Assembly: GCA_016200765.1 (NCBI GenBank) | Contig: JACQEC010000083.1 | Span: 1-6,831 of the forward strand | Length of the DNA stretch: 6,831 bases | DNA from: Chloroflexota bacterium | Lineage (GTDB): Bacteria > Chloroflexota > Anaerolineae > JACRMK01 | Reading direction: 5' to 3' | Shown: in pieces, positions 6,471-6,831 of the stretch | Numbering within the stretch: the first letter of the stretch is position 1 | Layout: every line of letters starts with the position of its first letter | Notes under the pieces: generated by a model | The model's input: only the letters and a program-made list of their open reading frames with translations | Databases searched by the model: none | Told to the model about the DNA's origin: nothing | Position numbers and translations under genes: made by a program

Positions 6471-6831
6471 CTACTGCGTCTTGGGGGCCATCCACCACTC
6501 GTGGACGTTGTTCAACGAACCGGCCGGGCCGGGCTTGTAGCCGTTCAGCCGCTTCGAGTAGCCCACAATCGCCTGATTGAAGAACAGGATAAAGCTCGGA
6601 ACGTCGTCGGCGATGATGGTTTGCAGTTTGAAGTACAGCTCCTTGCGCTTCGCCTGATCAAGCGTGTCCAGCGCGGCGTCAAGAAGCTTGTCGGCTTCGG
6701 GGTTCGTGTACTTGTTCATGTTGAAGCCGCTGGCCGCCGAGTCGGTGTGCCACATCACCTTCTGGTCCGGGTCAACGCCCCACGAGAAGCCGACGAGGAA
6801 GATCTCGTAGTCGCGGGTGCCGTCCGGCGTC
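6471..6831 (-). CDS. Family 5 extracellular solute-binding protein, C-terminal part
   Basis: This is the last ~119 codons of a periplasmic or lipid-anchored substrate-binding protein of the DppA/OppA type (SBP family 5). The 5' end lies beyond the right edge. The frame is open from the edge, so the methionines at the start of the visible part are internal. Visible features include YEIFLVGFSWGVDPDQ, then SGFNMNKYTNPEADKLLDAA, which is typical of the lobe-closing region of the family. A helix with KRKELYFKLQTIIADDVPSF follows, then the strand ILFFNQAIVGYSKRLNGYKP. The protein ends in PKTQ at TAG 6473-6471. It should deliver the ligand to the two permeases downstream. The ligand cannot be inferred, because the binding-site residues are mostly outside the window. 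Confidence 0.92.
   Translation of the reverse strand, partial: TPDGTRDYEIFLVGFSWGVDPDQKVMWHTDSAASGFNMNKYTNPEADKLLDAALDTLDQAKRKELYFKLQTIIADDVPSFILFFNQAIVGYSKRLNGYKPGPAGSLNNVHEWWMAPKTQ

Noticed and set aside
5381..6580. A 399-codon plus-strand frame opposite the DppB-like permease.
   Set aside because: Its long Gln/His/Arg-rich composition is what results from reading hydrophobic Leu/Ile/Val codons on the opposite strand. The permease on the minus strand is certain.

Overview
The window is a GC-rich bacterial segment in which every supportable gene lies on the minus strand, so it reads from right to left. The mix of oligopeptide-type ABC transporter genes, Pro/Thr-rich lipoproteins, beta-propeller proteins and a palindromic intergenic repeat of the CCCTTCTCCCCCAC...GTGGGGGAGAAGGG type would fit a Chloroflexota (Anaerolineae-like) genome. 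That assignment is an inference; no rRNA or marker gene is present to confirm it.

Right part (6831 to about 4381): an oligopeptide/dipeptide-type ABC importer operon. It starts with the 3' end of a family 5 substrate-binding protein cut by the window edge. A 94-base spacer with a strong palindromic hairpin follows. Then come two inner-membrane permeases, DppB-like and DppC-like, separated by 18 bases. A good intrinsic terminator closes the operon straight after the second permease, so no ATPase gene follows within the operon.

Left part (4354 to 1): five tightly packed genes that overlap or nearly touch. In order these are a membrane-anchored beta-propeller protein with a multi-helix C-terminal domain, an endonuclease III-type DNA glycosylase (nth), a lipoprotein alpha/beta hydrolase, a kelch-repeat lipoprotein, and the first 29 codons of another probable membrane protein that runs off the left edge. 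Four of the five carry export or membrane-insertion signals; nth is the only obvious cytoplasmic enzyme.

The most notable detail is at the 3' end of nth. As read, the frame lacks the fourth cysteine of the iron-sulfur cluster and runs about 180 codons into the hydrolase gene in the wrong frame. One missing base near 1990/1991 would explain both defects: adding a G there gives TGC (Cys) at the right spacing and a TAA stop at 1968-1966 that overlaps the hydrolase ATG. It is either a sequencing/assembly indel or a real frameshift. I saw no CRISPR array, tRNA, rRNA, insertion sequence or recognisable new defence system.
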